Below, in pieces: positions 8,163 through 15,847 of a DNA stretch of 34,715 bases. Origin of the DNA: Martelella radicis (lineage in GTDB: Bacteria; Pseudomonadota; Alphaproteobacteria; Rhizobiales; Rhizobiaceae); contig NZ_JACIDZ010000025.1 of assembly GCF_014196625.1 (NCBI RefSeq), positions 1-34,715 of the forward strand, read 5' to 3'. The notes beneath the pieces were generated by a model, which was not told where the DNA came from, ran no database searches, and saw only the letters and a program-made list of their open reading frames with translations. The translations under genes and the position numbers were made by a program. Positions within the stretch are counted from its first letter, which is position 1. Each line of letters starts with the position of its first letter.

Positions 8163-8179
8163 CGTCATTAATCGAAAGT
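8141..8179 (+). promoter_or_regulatory. putative DeoR operator: ATCGAAAGT direct repeat with 30-bp period
   Basis: ATCGAAAGT occurs at 8141-8149 and again, identically, at 8171-8179, exactly 30 bp (about three helical turns) apart. The two copies flank the -10 region of the transporter promoter. The reverse complement, ACTTTCGAT, resembles the TTTTCGAA repeat before the divergent isomerase operon, so one regulator may read both. Confidence 0.55.
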
Positions 8180-8201
8180 AGTGAAGCCCTGGGAGGAGAA
8201 C

Positions 8202-9455
8202 ATGGCGAAACTGACTATGCGTAAGGCGCTTATGGCCGGCGTGGCCCTGGCGGGTATGGGAGCTGCCGCTGCACAGGCGCAGGAGCAGAAGCTCACCATC
8301 TGGACCATTGCCTATACATCGAATGCGCAGGTGCAGGCTCTGAAGGACGCCGCGACCGGCTTTGAGGAGAGCCATCCGGGTGTCGATGTCGAGATCGTTC
8401 AGCGCGGCATCGACGAGCACAAGACGGCGCTTCGCGTTGCCGCAGGCGCATCCACCGGCCCCGACATCTATATGAGCTGGGCGGGCCTCGGCCTGGGCGG
8501 CGAATATGTTGCTGCTGGTTTGAGTGCCGACATTTCGAAATATTACGATGAATACGGCTGGGCCGACCGCCTCTCGGCTCCCTCCGTTGCCTTTGCCGGC
8601 CAGTTTGGCGAGGGCATGCATGGTATTCCTTTCCGTTTCTCCGGCGAGGCGATCTATTACAACAAGGCGCTTTTCGAGGAAGCGGGCATCGAAAGCGAGC
8701 CGCAGACCTATGACGAACTCGTGGCGGCCGCCGGCAAGCTGGCGGATGCGGGCATCCCGGCCTTCACCTTCGGCGGAACGGTCAACTGGCATCTGATGCG
8801 CCTGATGGACAATCTTCTCGAAACCGAATGCGGTGCCGAGACCCATGACGCACTGATGGCGATGGAGCTCAACTGGACGGAAACGGCCTGTGCGACAGAC
8901 GCCTTCGCGGAAATGCAGATGTGGGCTGAGAACTATATCCTGTCGCCGTTCATGGGGATCGACCAGGCGCAGTCCTTCAACCTTTATGTCGCCGGACGCG
9001 CGGCCATGATGCTTGAAGGCGACTGGCTGGTAAATCAGCTGAACGAGGTCACCGATGTCAACGAGTTCGGGGTCTTTCCGTTCCCCACAGGCACCGAGCG
9101 GCTCTATGGCTTTGCCGAGTATTTCTACATCTCGACCAAGGCCGATGATCCGGACCTGGCTGCCGAATTCTTCGAATATTTCACCTCTGACGAATACCAG
9201 GACAAGATCAAGGGAACGTTCGGCGCGATCTCGGTGAACACGAATGTCGATCTCGACGAGAACGCCCTGCCGCTTGAAAACGAGTGGTATGAGATCTTTG
9301 CCAATGCCAAGGGCACTTTCGTGAATGGTGACCAGGCCTTCCCGCTGGATGTCACCACCGAATATTTCCGTGTCATCAACGATGTGGCGTCCGGCAATCT
9401 CGCGCCGGCCGAGGCCGCCGGAGAAATGCAGACCTTCATCGACAATCGCGGCTGA
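8202..9455 (+). CDS. CUT1 ABC transporter extracellular sugar-binding protein
   Basis: This 417-aa periplasmic binding protein (SBP family 1, COG1653-like) delivers a sugar, commonly an oligosaccharide, to the permease pair encoded next. Residues 1-27 are a signal peptide (basic start, hydrophobic run, AAAAQAQ cleavage region). The mature chain begins with the typical strand KLTIWTIAY. Family features include FEESHPGVDVEIV near 50, GIPFRFSGEAIYYNKALFEE near 140, and GRAAMMLEGDWLVNQL near 265. I chose the ATG at 8202 because GGAGGAGAAC lies directly before it; an in-frame GTG at 8181 overlaps the expected transcript start and operator. The ligand is unknown. The hydrolase encoded in the same operon lacks a signal peptide, so an intact apioside or similar oligosaccharide is a reasonable guess. 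Confidence 0.93.
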   Translation: MAKLTMRKALMAGVALAGMGAAAAQAQEQKLTIWTIAYTSNAQVQALKDAATGFEESHPGVDVEIVQRGIDEHKTALRVAAGASTGPDIYMSWAGLGLGGEYVAAGLSADISKYYDEYGWADRLSAPSVAFAGQFGEGMHGIPFRFSGEAIYYNKALFEEAGIESEPQTYDELVAAAGKLADAGIPAFTFGGTVNWHLMRLMDNLLETECGAETHDALMAMELNWTETACATDAFAEMQMWAENYILSPFMGIDQAQSFNLYVAGRAAMMLEGDWLVNQLNEVTDVNEFGVFPFPTGTERLYGFAEYFYISTKADDPDLAAEFFEYFTSDEYQDKIKGTFGAISVNTNVDLDENALPLENEWYEIFANAKGTFVNGDQAFPLDVTTEYFRVINDVASGNLAPAEAAGEMQTFIDNRG

Positions 9456-9480
9456 CGTCCTCCTGCCGTTTGCGAAGGCT

Positions 9481-9504
9481 GGCCGGACCCTCTTGGGCCC
9501 GGCC
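9481..9504 (+). other. GC-rich stem-loop between binding-protein and permease genes
   Basis: GGCCGGACCC (9481-9490) pairs with GGGCCCGGCC (9495-9504), with one mismatch and a TCTT tetraloop. There is no T tract. It sits 25 bases after the binding-protein stop. Hairpins here commonly protect the upstream mRNA or cause partial termination, so the binding protein is made in excess over the permeases. That role is inferred from position. Confidence 0.55.
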
Positions 9505-9562
9505 GCCATCGGTCCATGCCGGTGGCCCGCCCGGCCGGTGACCATTCCGAGGATGTGGAATC

Positions 9563-10462
9563 ATGAATCTGAAGCACACGCTGCACGATCACCGTTATCA
9601 GGCCTTTGTCCTGCTGGGGCCTGCCCTGATCATCTACGCGGTTTTCGCGATCTATCCGATGATCGATGTGATCATCCTGAGCTTCCAGCGCTGGAACGGG
9701 CTTGACCCGAACCGCGAATGGGTCGGGCTTGCCAATTACAAGCATATCTTCACGCGCGACCCGGTGTTCTGGGTTGCCTTCCGCAACACCGTGATCTGGA
9801 CCGTCCTGTCCGTGATCTTTCCGCCGATGATCGGATTGCTGCTGGCCCTTGGCCTGAACCAGAAGATTTTCGCGCGCGGAAGCCTGCGTGCGCTCTATTA
9901 CCTTCCTGTCATCATCGCGCCGATTGCCGTCGCCACCATGTGGCGCTGGATGTACGACCCGTTCTTCGGCCTGTTCAATCAGCTTCTCACCGCGTGGGGC
10001 CTTGACGGGCTGATCCAGGATTGGCTGGGTGACCGCGACATCGCGCTCTATTCGGTTTTCGTCGCCTATGTCTGGCAGTCCGTGGGCTTTTCCATGGTTC
10101 TGTTTCTCGCCGGTCTGCAGGGTGTCTCGAAATCGCTTGTCGAGGCTGCCCTGATTGATGGTGCCAGCCGCTGGCAGGTTTTCCGTTATGTCACGCTGCC
10201 GGCGCTTCAGGCGACCATGACGATCGTGCTCGTCCTCTCGCTGATCAACTCGCTCAAGGCGTTCGACATCATCTACGGCATGACCGGCGGCGGTCCGGCC
10301 CAATCCACACAGATGCTGGCGCTATGGGCCTTCACCCAGGCGATGCAGATCTTCGACTTCGGACGGGGCGGCGCCATTTCGGTCGTGCTTCTGGTGATTA
10401 CGCTCGCCATCGTCGTGCCCTACATGAACTGGTCGCGCAAACGCGAGGAGGCCCACCAATGA
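9563..10462 (+). CDS. CUT1 ABC transporter permease (MalF/UgpA type)
   Basis: This inner-membrane subunit of 299 aa has about six transmembrane helices, the first at residues 15-40 (FVLLGPALIIYAVFAIYPMI). The cytoplasmic EAA loop that docks the ATPase is at 194-213 (EAALIDGASRWQVFRYVTLP). The FQRWNGLDPNREWVGLANYK segment after the first helix is typical of this subfamily. It follows the binding protein after a 107-bp gap with a stem-loop. Its last four bases (ATGA) overlap the start of the second permease, so the two are translationally coupled. Confidence 0.93.
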   Translation: MNLKHTLHDHRYQAFVLLGPALIIYAVFAIYPMIDVIILSFQRWNGLDPNREWVGLANYKHIFTRDPVFWVAFRNTVIWTVLSVIFPPMIGLLLALGLNQKIFARGSLRALYYLPVIIAPIAVATMWRWMYDPFFGLFNQLLTAWGLDGLIQDWLGDRDIALYSVFVAYVWQSVGFSMVLFLAGLQGVSKSLVEAALIDGASRWQVFRYVTLPALQATMTIVLVLSLINSLKAFDIIYGMTGGGPAQSTQMLALWAFTQAMQIFDFGRGGAISVVLLVITLAIVVPYMNWSRKREEAHQ

Positions 10463-11349
10463 CCGCCGAAACGATTGCTGTCGGTCGCGAAAAGGAAGAG
10501 GCAAAGGCCACCATGCTGAAGCCTTCCCGTGACCCGGTTCTGATCGCCTTGTGGATCTGTCTGGTCGCCGTCGCCGCGATCTGGGTAGCGCCCTTCATCT
10601 TCATCCTGTTCACGTCCCTGAAGACATCGAAGGACGTGATGATGACGGGGGCGTTCAGCTTTCCCTCTTCTCTCGAGATCTCGAACTATGCGAATGCCTG
10701 GGGCCGGGGCAATTTCGCGACGACCTTCTTCAACAGCGTCATCATTTCGGTCATCAAGGTGCCGCTCGGTATCTTCTTCTCGGCGATGGCGGCCTATGCC
10801 ATCTCGCGGATCGAAGTCGGCTTCAACAAACTGCTGCTGATGATCGTGCTGTTCGGCACCATGATCCCGTTTCAGGTGATGCTGGCGCCGCTGTTCACGC
10901 TGGTGAACCGGCTGGGCCTGATCGATACCTATGTCGGCGTCATCCTGCCCTATATCGCTTTCGGCGTGCCCTATCAGGTCTTCATCCTGCATGGCTTCTT
11001 CAAGTCCGTGCCGAAGGAGTTGAGCGAGGCCGCGCGCATTGACGGCGCGTCGCATTTCACCATTTTCCGGCGCATCTTCCTGCCGATCTCGATCCCGGCC
11101 TTGTCGGCGCTGTTCATTCTCGATTTCGTCAACACCTGGAACGAGTTCGCCATGGCGCTTGTCCTTCTGCAGGATCAGGGCATGTGGACCCTGCCACTCG
11201 GTCTGATGAGCTTCCAGGGGCAGTTTTCCAGCGATTACGGCCAGCTCAACGCGGCCATCGTCATGACGGTGCTGCCGGCCACCATCGTCTATCTGATTTT
11301 CCAGCGCTATTTCGTCTCCGGGCTGACATCCGGTGCGGTGAAGGGGTGA
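10459..11349 (+). CDS. CUT1 ABC transporter permease (MalG/UgpE type)
   Basis: This is the second inner-membrane permease subunit, 296 aa. A cytoplasmic N-terminal tail of about 27 residues is followed by six predicted helices, the first at about 28-50 (LIALWICLVAVAAIWVAPFI). The EAA motif is at 190-209 (EAARIDGASHFTIFRRIFLP). The MalG-type TSLKTSKDVM stretch follows helix 1. The start is the ATG within the ATGA overlap at 10459-10462, preceded by the GAGGAGG of the upstream gene's end. It should pair with the preceding permease and two copies of the ATPase at 13044. Confidence 0.93.
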   Translation: MTAETIAVGREKEEAKATMLKPSRDPVLIALWICLVAVAAIWVAPFIFILFTSLKTSKDVMMTGAFSFPSSLEISNYANAWGRGNFATTFFNSVIISVIKVPLGIFFSAMAAYAISRIEVGFNKLLLMIVLFGTMIPFQVMLAPLFTLVNRLGLIDTYVGVILPYIAFGVPYQVFILHGFFKSVPKELSEAARIDGASHFTIFRRIFLPISIPALSALFILDFVNTWNEFAMALVLLQDQGMWTLPLGLMSFQGQFSSDYGQLNAAIVMTVLPATIVYLIFQRYFVSGLTSGAVKG

Positions 11350-11371
11350 GGCTTCGCCGGCGCGCATGATA

Positions 11372-11470
11372 GCAATTCCACGCGAAGCGGAAACCGCTTC
11401 ACCGTCCGGAATTGCGTGAAACAAGAAGAACGAGCCTTTTCGCGGTTCAGACAAGAAGCGGAAAAGGCTC
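11372..11470 (+). repeat. double-palindrome intergenic mosaic element (rhizobial RIME-like)
   Basis: The permease-hydrolase gap carries two adjacent inverted repeats. In the first, GCAATTCC (11372-11379) pairs with GGAATTGC (11408-11415), nesting GAAGCGG (11384-11390) against CCGCTTC (11394-11400). In the second, GAGCCTTTTCGC (11432-11443) pairs almost fully with GCGGAAAAGGCTC (11458-11470). Two palindromes in about 100 bp resemble the intergenic mosaic elements known from Rhizobiaceae. I see only one copy in this window, so the family assignment is tentative. In the operon transcript it would form strong hairpins. Confidence 0.5.
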
Positions 11471-11492
11471 CGGGAAAGAATTGAGGAGTACC

Positions 11493-13028
11493 ATGCAGTT
11501 TCCATCCACCGTATCGAAATGGTCCGTATTCGAAGTCAGCCTGAAAGGCACCGAAACGGGCAATCCCTATCTCGATGTCGAGCTGTCCGGCCGCTTCAGC
11601 CAGGGAAACCGCGTGGTGACCGTGCCGGGCTTCTACGATGGCGATGGAACCTACAAGGTCCGTTTCATGCCGGACAATGAAGGCGCGTGGCGGTTCGAAA
11701 CCGTCTCTTCGGATGGAGCACTTGACGGCAAGACGGGAGATTTCTCCGTCGGACCGGCGGATGCGGGCAATCATGGCCCCGTGCGGGTTGCCCATCGCTA
11801 CCACTTCGCTCACGAAGACGGCACGCCGTATTTCCCGCTCGGCACCACCTGCTATGCCTGGACACATCAACCGCTGGACGAGCAGGAAAAGACGCTTGAG
11901 ACACTCAGGCAGACGAAGTTCAACAAGATGCGCATGTGCGTCTTTCCGAAAGACTATCCCTATAACCACAACGAGCCGCTCCACGATGTCTACCTGCCGA
12001 AAGCAAACGGCGAGGGCCAGGATTGCGACCGCCCCAACTTCGAGGCCTTCCGGCATTTCGAAAATCAGGTGAAGGCGCTCGGCGACATGGGCATCCAGGC
12101 CGATATCATCATCTTCCACCCCTATGACCGTTGGGGCTATTGCATGATGAGCGAGGCCCAGGACTTCCGTTACCTGAAATATCTCGTCGCCCGGCTCGCG
12201 GCCCATCACAATGTCTGGTGGTCGCTTGCCAACGAGTACGACTTCCTCATCGACGTCAAACCGATGCAACGGTGGGACCGGTTCTTCCATATCATCGAGG
12301 AGAACGACCCCTACCGTCATCCGAAGTCGATCCACAACGGCGATCCGGACGCCAATTACGACCACCGCAAGCCGTGGGTCGATCATGTCTGCATCCAGAA
12401 TTGGGACGTGAAACGCACGGTCGAGTGGCGTGACGATTTCGGCAAGCCGGTGGTCAATGACGAGCCGGAGTATGAAGGCAACCTGGTCCAGAGCTGGGGC
12501 AGCATCACGGCGGAAGAACTGGTGCACCGGTTCTGGATCACCGTCATGCGCGGCGGCTATGCCGGCCATGGCGAAACCTATGTGCAGCCCGATGATCGCC
12601 TGTGGTGGGCGAAGGGAGGCGTTCTTCATGGCGAGAGCTACAAGCGGATCGGCTTTCTGCTCGACCTCATCAAGGAGGATGTCACCACCGGCCTTACGCC
12701 GCTCGGCGCAACGCCGTTCGGTTTCCCGTGGAACCGCGTGTCCGGCGCCGGCGATGAGAATGTCACCTATGTCTATTTCGGCGAGCATCAGCCCGTCATC
12801 TGGTCTTCGGGTTTCCCGCAAGAAGACGGCGACTATGAAATCGACATTATCGACACATGGAACATGACTGTCACGCCGGCCAAAAAAGTGCCTGCGCCGG
12901 TGCCGCACCCGACCCGTCACGGATCAGTGGTGCGCGGCGGGGTGGCCGATGCCGCCTTTGGCGTGGAACTGCCCGGAAAACCCTATCTCGCCGTCCGCGT
13001 CAGGCCGCGCGGCAGAAAATCCGCCTAA
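11493..13028 (+). CDS. DUF5060/DUF4038 glycoside hydrolase, apiosidase-like (GH140-related)
   Basis: This 511-aa protein has an N-terminal beta-sandwich of the DUF5060 type (about residues 5-92; SKWSVFEVSLKGT, then VPGFYDGDGTYKVRFMPDNEG). A TIM-barrel of the DUF4038/apiosidase-like type follows (about 98-400; YFPLGTTCYAWTHQ, KMRMCVFPKDY, FHPYDRWGY), then a C-terminal beta domain to 511. Candidate catalytic acids are Glu248 in WWSLANEYDF and Glu324/Glu326 in VNDEPEYEGN. Family members include the apiosidase of rhamnogalacturonan II breakdown. There is no signal peptide, so it should act in the cytoplasm on an imported oligosaccharide. The start ATG at 11493 follows TTGAGGAGTACC. It sits between the permease and ATPase genes of a CUT1 operon, across from an isomerase/kinase/transketolase set that could use free apiose. 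Another pentoside or deoxyhexoside is possible. Confidence 0.85.
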   Translation: MQFPSTVSKWSVFEVSLKGTETGNPYLDVELSGRFSQGNRVVTVPGFYDGDGTYKVRFMPDNEGAWRFETVSSDGALDGKTGDFSVGPADAGNHGPVRVAHRYHFAHEDGTPYFPLGTTCYAWTHQPLDEQEKTLETLRQTKFNKMRMCVFPKDYPYNHNEPLHDVYLPKANGEGQDCDRPNFEAFRHFENQVKALGDMGIQADIIIFHPYDRWGYCMMSEAQDFRYLKYLVARLAAHHNVWWSLANEYDFLIDVKPMQRWDRFFHIIEENDPYRHPKSIHNGDPDANYDHRKPWVDHVCIQNWDVKRTVEWRDDFGKPVVNDEPEYEGNLVQSWGSITAEELVHRFWITVMRGGYAGHGETYVQPDDRLWWAKGGVLHGESYKRIGFLLDLIKEDVTTGLTPLGATPFGFPWNRVSGAGDENVTYVYFGEHQPVIWSSGFPQEDGDYEIDIIDTWNMTVTPAKKVPAPVPHPTRHGSVVRGGVADAAFGVELPGKPYLAVRVRPRGRKSA

Positions 13029-13043
13029 CAGGGAGCGTACGAC

Positions 13044-14150
13044 ATGGCTTCAGTTGAAATCAGGGACGTCCGGAAGTCCTACGGCGCCGTCGATGTCATC
13101 CACGGGGTGTCCGTTGATATAGCCCATGGCGAATTCGTCATTCTCGTCGGGCCGTCCGGTTGCGGCAAATCCACGCTTTTGCGGATGATCGCCGGACTGG
13201 AAACGATTACCGGCGGCGAGATCGCGATCGAGGGCAGGGTGGTCAACAATCTCCAGCCCAAGGCCCGCGACATTGCCATGGTGTTCCAGAACTACGCCCT
13301 CTATCCACAGATGACAGTGGCCCAGAACATGGGGTTCTCGCTGGAGCTGCAGGGTGCGAACAAGGACGAGATCAGGACCAAGGTCGGCGAGGCGGCTGCC
13401 ATTCTCGGGCTGGAACCTCTGCTCGCGCGCAAGCCGGCTCAGCTTTCCGGCGGCCAGCGTCAGCGCGTCGCCATGGGTCGCGCGATCGTGCGGGACCCGA
13501 AGGTCTTTTTGTTCGACGAGCCGCTTTCCAACCTCGATGCCAAGCTGAGGGTGCAGATGCGCTCGGAAATCAAGGCGCTGCACCAGCGTCTGGGTTCCAC
13601 CATCGTCTACGTGACGCACGACCAGATCGAGGCGATGACGATGGCCGACAAGATCGTGGTGCTGCAGGGCGGCTATATCGAACAGGTCGGCGCGCCGCTG
13701 GAGCTTTATGACAATCCGCGCAATATGTTCGTGGCGGGGTTTCTGGGCTCGCCGGCGATGAATTTCATCGAAGGTACGATCGCTACGGAGGGTGGTCCGG
13801 CGCTGCGTCTGCCCTCCGGCTTGCAGATCCCGCTGAGCCGGGCGCCTGCAGGCTGGAACGGCCGCAAGGTCGTCCTCGGGATTAGGCCAGAGGATATCGC
13901 GATCGGCGGCGCTGATGATGTCAGCGCGGAAGTCGAACTGATCGAGCCGACCGGTTCGGAAACGCATCTGAACGCCGGGCTCGACGGAAAGGAACTGGTT
14001 TGCGTTTTTCGCGAGCGTGTCGATCACAATCCGGGCGATACGATCAAGCTCTCCTTCGCCACGGATGCGGTGCATTTCTTCGATCCGGAAACGGAGCTTC
14101 GTCTCACTGAGGAACTGCCCCGGGAGGCGGCAGTAAGCATCATGTCGTAG
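13044..14150 (+). CDS. CUT1 ABC transporter ATP-binding protein (MsmK/UgpC type)
   Basis: This 368-aa ATPase energizes the sugar importer encoded at 8202-11349. Walker A is GPSGCGKST (36-44), the signature motif is [14 protein letters not shown] (134-147), Walker B is FLFDEP (155-160) and the switch histidine is His192. After about residue 240 comes the OB-fold/TOBE region of sugar-importer ATPases ([13 protein letters not shown] near 282). It follows the hydrolase by 15 bp with a GGGAGCG ribosome site. It closes the operon; a hairpin lies 80 bp downstream. Confidence 0.93.
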   Translation: MASVEIRDVRKSYGAVDVIHGVSVDIAHGEFVILVGPSGCGKSTLLRMIAGLETITGGEIAIEGRVVNNLQPKARDIAMVFQNYALYPQMTVAQNMGFSLELQGANKDEIRTKVGEAAAILGLEPLLARKPAQLSGGQRQRVAMGRAIVRDPKVFLFDEPLSNLDAKLRVQMRSEIKALHQRLGSTIVYVTHDQIEAMTMADKIVVLQGGYIEQVGAPLELYDNPRNMFVAGFLGSPAMNFIEGTIATEGGPALRLPSGLQIPLSRAPAGWNGRKVVLGIRPEDIAIGGADDVSAEVELIEPTGSETHLNAGLDGKELVCVFRERVDHNPGDTIKLSFATDAVHFFDPETELRLTEELPREAAVSIMS

Positions 14151-14230
14151 ATCAGTCGCGACTGGGGACTGGGATGGGCGCAGACGGTCTTTTCGAAGGG
14201 CAGAGCGTGGTTGTTGCACGAAACGACCTG

Positions 14231-14253
14231 CACAGGCTGTTGGGTAGCCTGTG
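14231..14253. terminator. perfect 8-bp hairpin between convergent transporter and gabD operons
   Basis: CACAGGCT (14231-14238) and AGCCTGTG (14246-14253) form a perfect stem with a 7-base loop. It lies in the 245-bp gap between the convergent ATPase and gabD genes. No strong T run follows on either strand, so it may be a weak or Rho-assisted terminator. Confidence 0.45.
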
Positions 14254-14395
14254 TTGCTGACGGACCGCTGAGCGACCACACGCAGCACCCTTCTCAGGGC
14301 ATCCATCCGGCACAGGAAAGGCTCTGCGCAGTTTTCGCGGGGTATCTCACCCGGGATGAGCGCTTCCAACGGGTTTCGGACGCCGCCTTGCCGGA

Positions 14396-15847
14396 TCAGC
14401 CAATCCCGCCGAGGCAGAGATATTTGATCTCCAGATAGTCTTCGATCCCGTATTTCGATCCTTCGCGGCCAAGGCCGGACTGCTTCACGCCGCCGAAGGG
14501 GGCAACTTCGGTGGAGATCAGGCCGGTATTGACGCCGACCATGCCGGTTTCAAGCGCTTCGGCCACGCGGAAGACGCGGGCGAGGTCGCGAGCGTAGAAA
14601 TAGCCGGCGAGCCCGAACTCGCTGTCATTGGCCATGGCGACGACCTCGTCCTCGCTCTCGAAGCGAATGAGTGGTGCCACGGGTCCGAAAGTTTCCTCAT
14701 GCGCGACCTTCATCGTCTGCGTCACGCCGGTCATGACGGTCGGCTCGAAGAAGGTTGCGCCAAGATTTGAGCGGTTGCCGCCGGCAACGACCTTTGCACC
14801 CTTGGTGACGGCGTCGGCGATATGATCCTCGACCTTGGCCAGAGCCTGCGTGCTGATCAGCGGGCCGACACTGACGCCGTCCTCGAACCCGTCGCCGACC
14901 TTCAGGGCAAGCACCTTTGCCTTCAGCTTCTCGGCAAAGGCGTCATAGACGCCGGACTGGACATAGATGCGGTTGGCGCAGACGCAGGTCTGGCCGTTAT
15001 TGCGGTATTTGGCGATCATCGCGCCCTCGACGGCGGCATCGAGATCGGCGTCGTCGAAGACGATGAACGGGGCGTTGCCGCCAAGCTCCAGCGACATCTT
15101 CTTGATCGTGTCGGCGCATTGCCGCATCAGGATGCGGCCGACGCGGGTCGAGCCGGTGAAGGTGATCTTGGCGATCTTCTCATTGGCGCAGAGTTCTGCG
15201 CCTGATGCTGCGGCATCGGCGCAGGGGATGACGTTGAAGACGCCGGCGGGGATGCCGGCGCGCTCGGCGAGCACCGCCATGGCAAGGGCCGAGAGCGGTG
15301 TGAGTTCGGCGGGGCGGGCGACGAAGGTGCAGCCGGCGGCAAGGGCAGGGGCGACCTTGCGGGCGATCATCGCATTGGGAAAGTTCCACGGCGTGATCGC
15401 GCCGACGACGCCGACCGGCTGCTTCATCACGATGATGCGCTTGTCGCGCTGGTGGCCAGGAATCGTATCGCCATAGACGCGCTTGGCCTCTTCGGCGAAC
15501 CATTCGATGAAGCTTGCGCCATAGAGAATTTCACCGCGCGCTTCCGGTAAGGGCTTGCCCATCTCTGCCGTCAGGATGGTCGCCAGATCGTCGGCGTTCT
15601 CGACCATCAGGTCGTACCATCGGCGTAGATAGGCCGCACGTTCCTTGCCAGTCAGTGCCGCCCATGCGGGTTTTGCGGCATGGGCGGCGTCGATTGCGGC
15701 GCGGATATCATCGACGGAAAGATCGGTGACGGCGACGATCTTGTCGCCAGAGGCCGGATTGAAGACGTCGAAGGTTCTGTCGCCTTCGATCCAGGCGCCG
15801 TTGACATAAGCGCGGTGCTCGAGAAGGGACGGGTCTTTCAGCTTCAT
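14396..15847 (-). CDS. gabD: NAD(P)-dependent succinate-semialdehyde dehydrogenase
   Basis: This 483-aa aldehyde dehydrogenase oxidizes succinate semialdehyde, and in many homologs glutarate semialdehyde, to the diacid. The general base is Glu254 in LELGGNAPFIVFDDADL, and the catalytic Cys288 lies in NNGQTCVCANR, the CVCANR form typical of GabD. ITPWNFP is the oxyanion/cofactor segment. At the cofactor phosphate-binding position the usual Lys of KPAE is Arg178 (FVARPAELTP), which may affect NAD/NADP choice. Its ATG overlaps the gabT stop (15844-15847), so both are co-translated. Together they take GABA or a near homolog into the TCA cycle. Confidence 0.92.
   Translation of the reverse strand: MKLKDPSLLEHRAYVNGAWIEGDRTFDVFNPASGDKIVAVTDLSVDDIRAAIDAAHAAKPAWAALTGKERAAYLRRWYDLMVENADDLATILTAEMGKPLPEARGEILYGASFIEWFAEEAKRVYGDTIPGHQRDKRIIVMKQPVGVVGAITPWNFPNAMIARKVAPALAAGCTFVARPAELTPLSALAMAVLAERAGIPAGVFNVIPCADAAASGAELCANEKIAKITFTGSTRVGRILMRQCADTIKKMSLELGGNAPFIVFDDADLDAAVEGAMIAKYRNNGQTCVCANRIYVQSGVYDAFAEKLKAKVLALKVGDGFEDGVSVGPLISTQALAKVEDHIADAVTKGAKVVAGGNRSNLGATFFEPTVMTGVTQTMKVAHEETFGPVAPLIRFESEDEVVAMANDSEFGLAGYFYARDLARVFRVAEALETGMVGVNTGLISTEVAPFGGVKQSGLGREGSKYGIEDYLEIKYLCLGGIG

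Noticed and set aside
11307-12920. 537-codon minus-strand open frame opposite the hydrolase
   Set aside because: The plus frame has a ribosome site, domain motifs and operon context; the minus frame has none.
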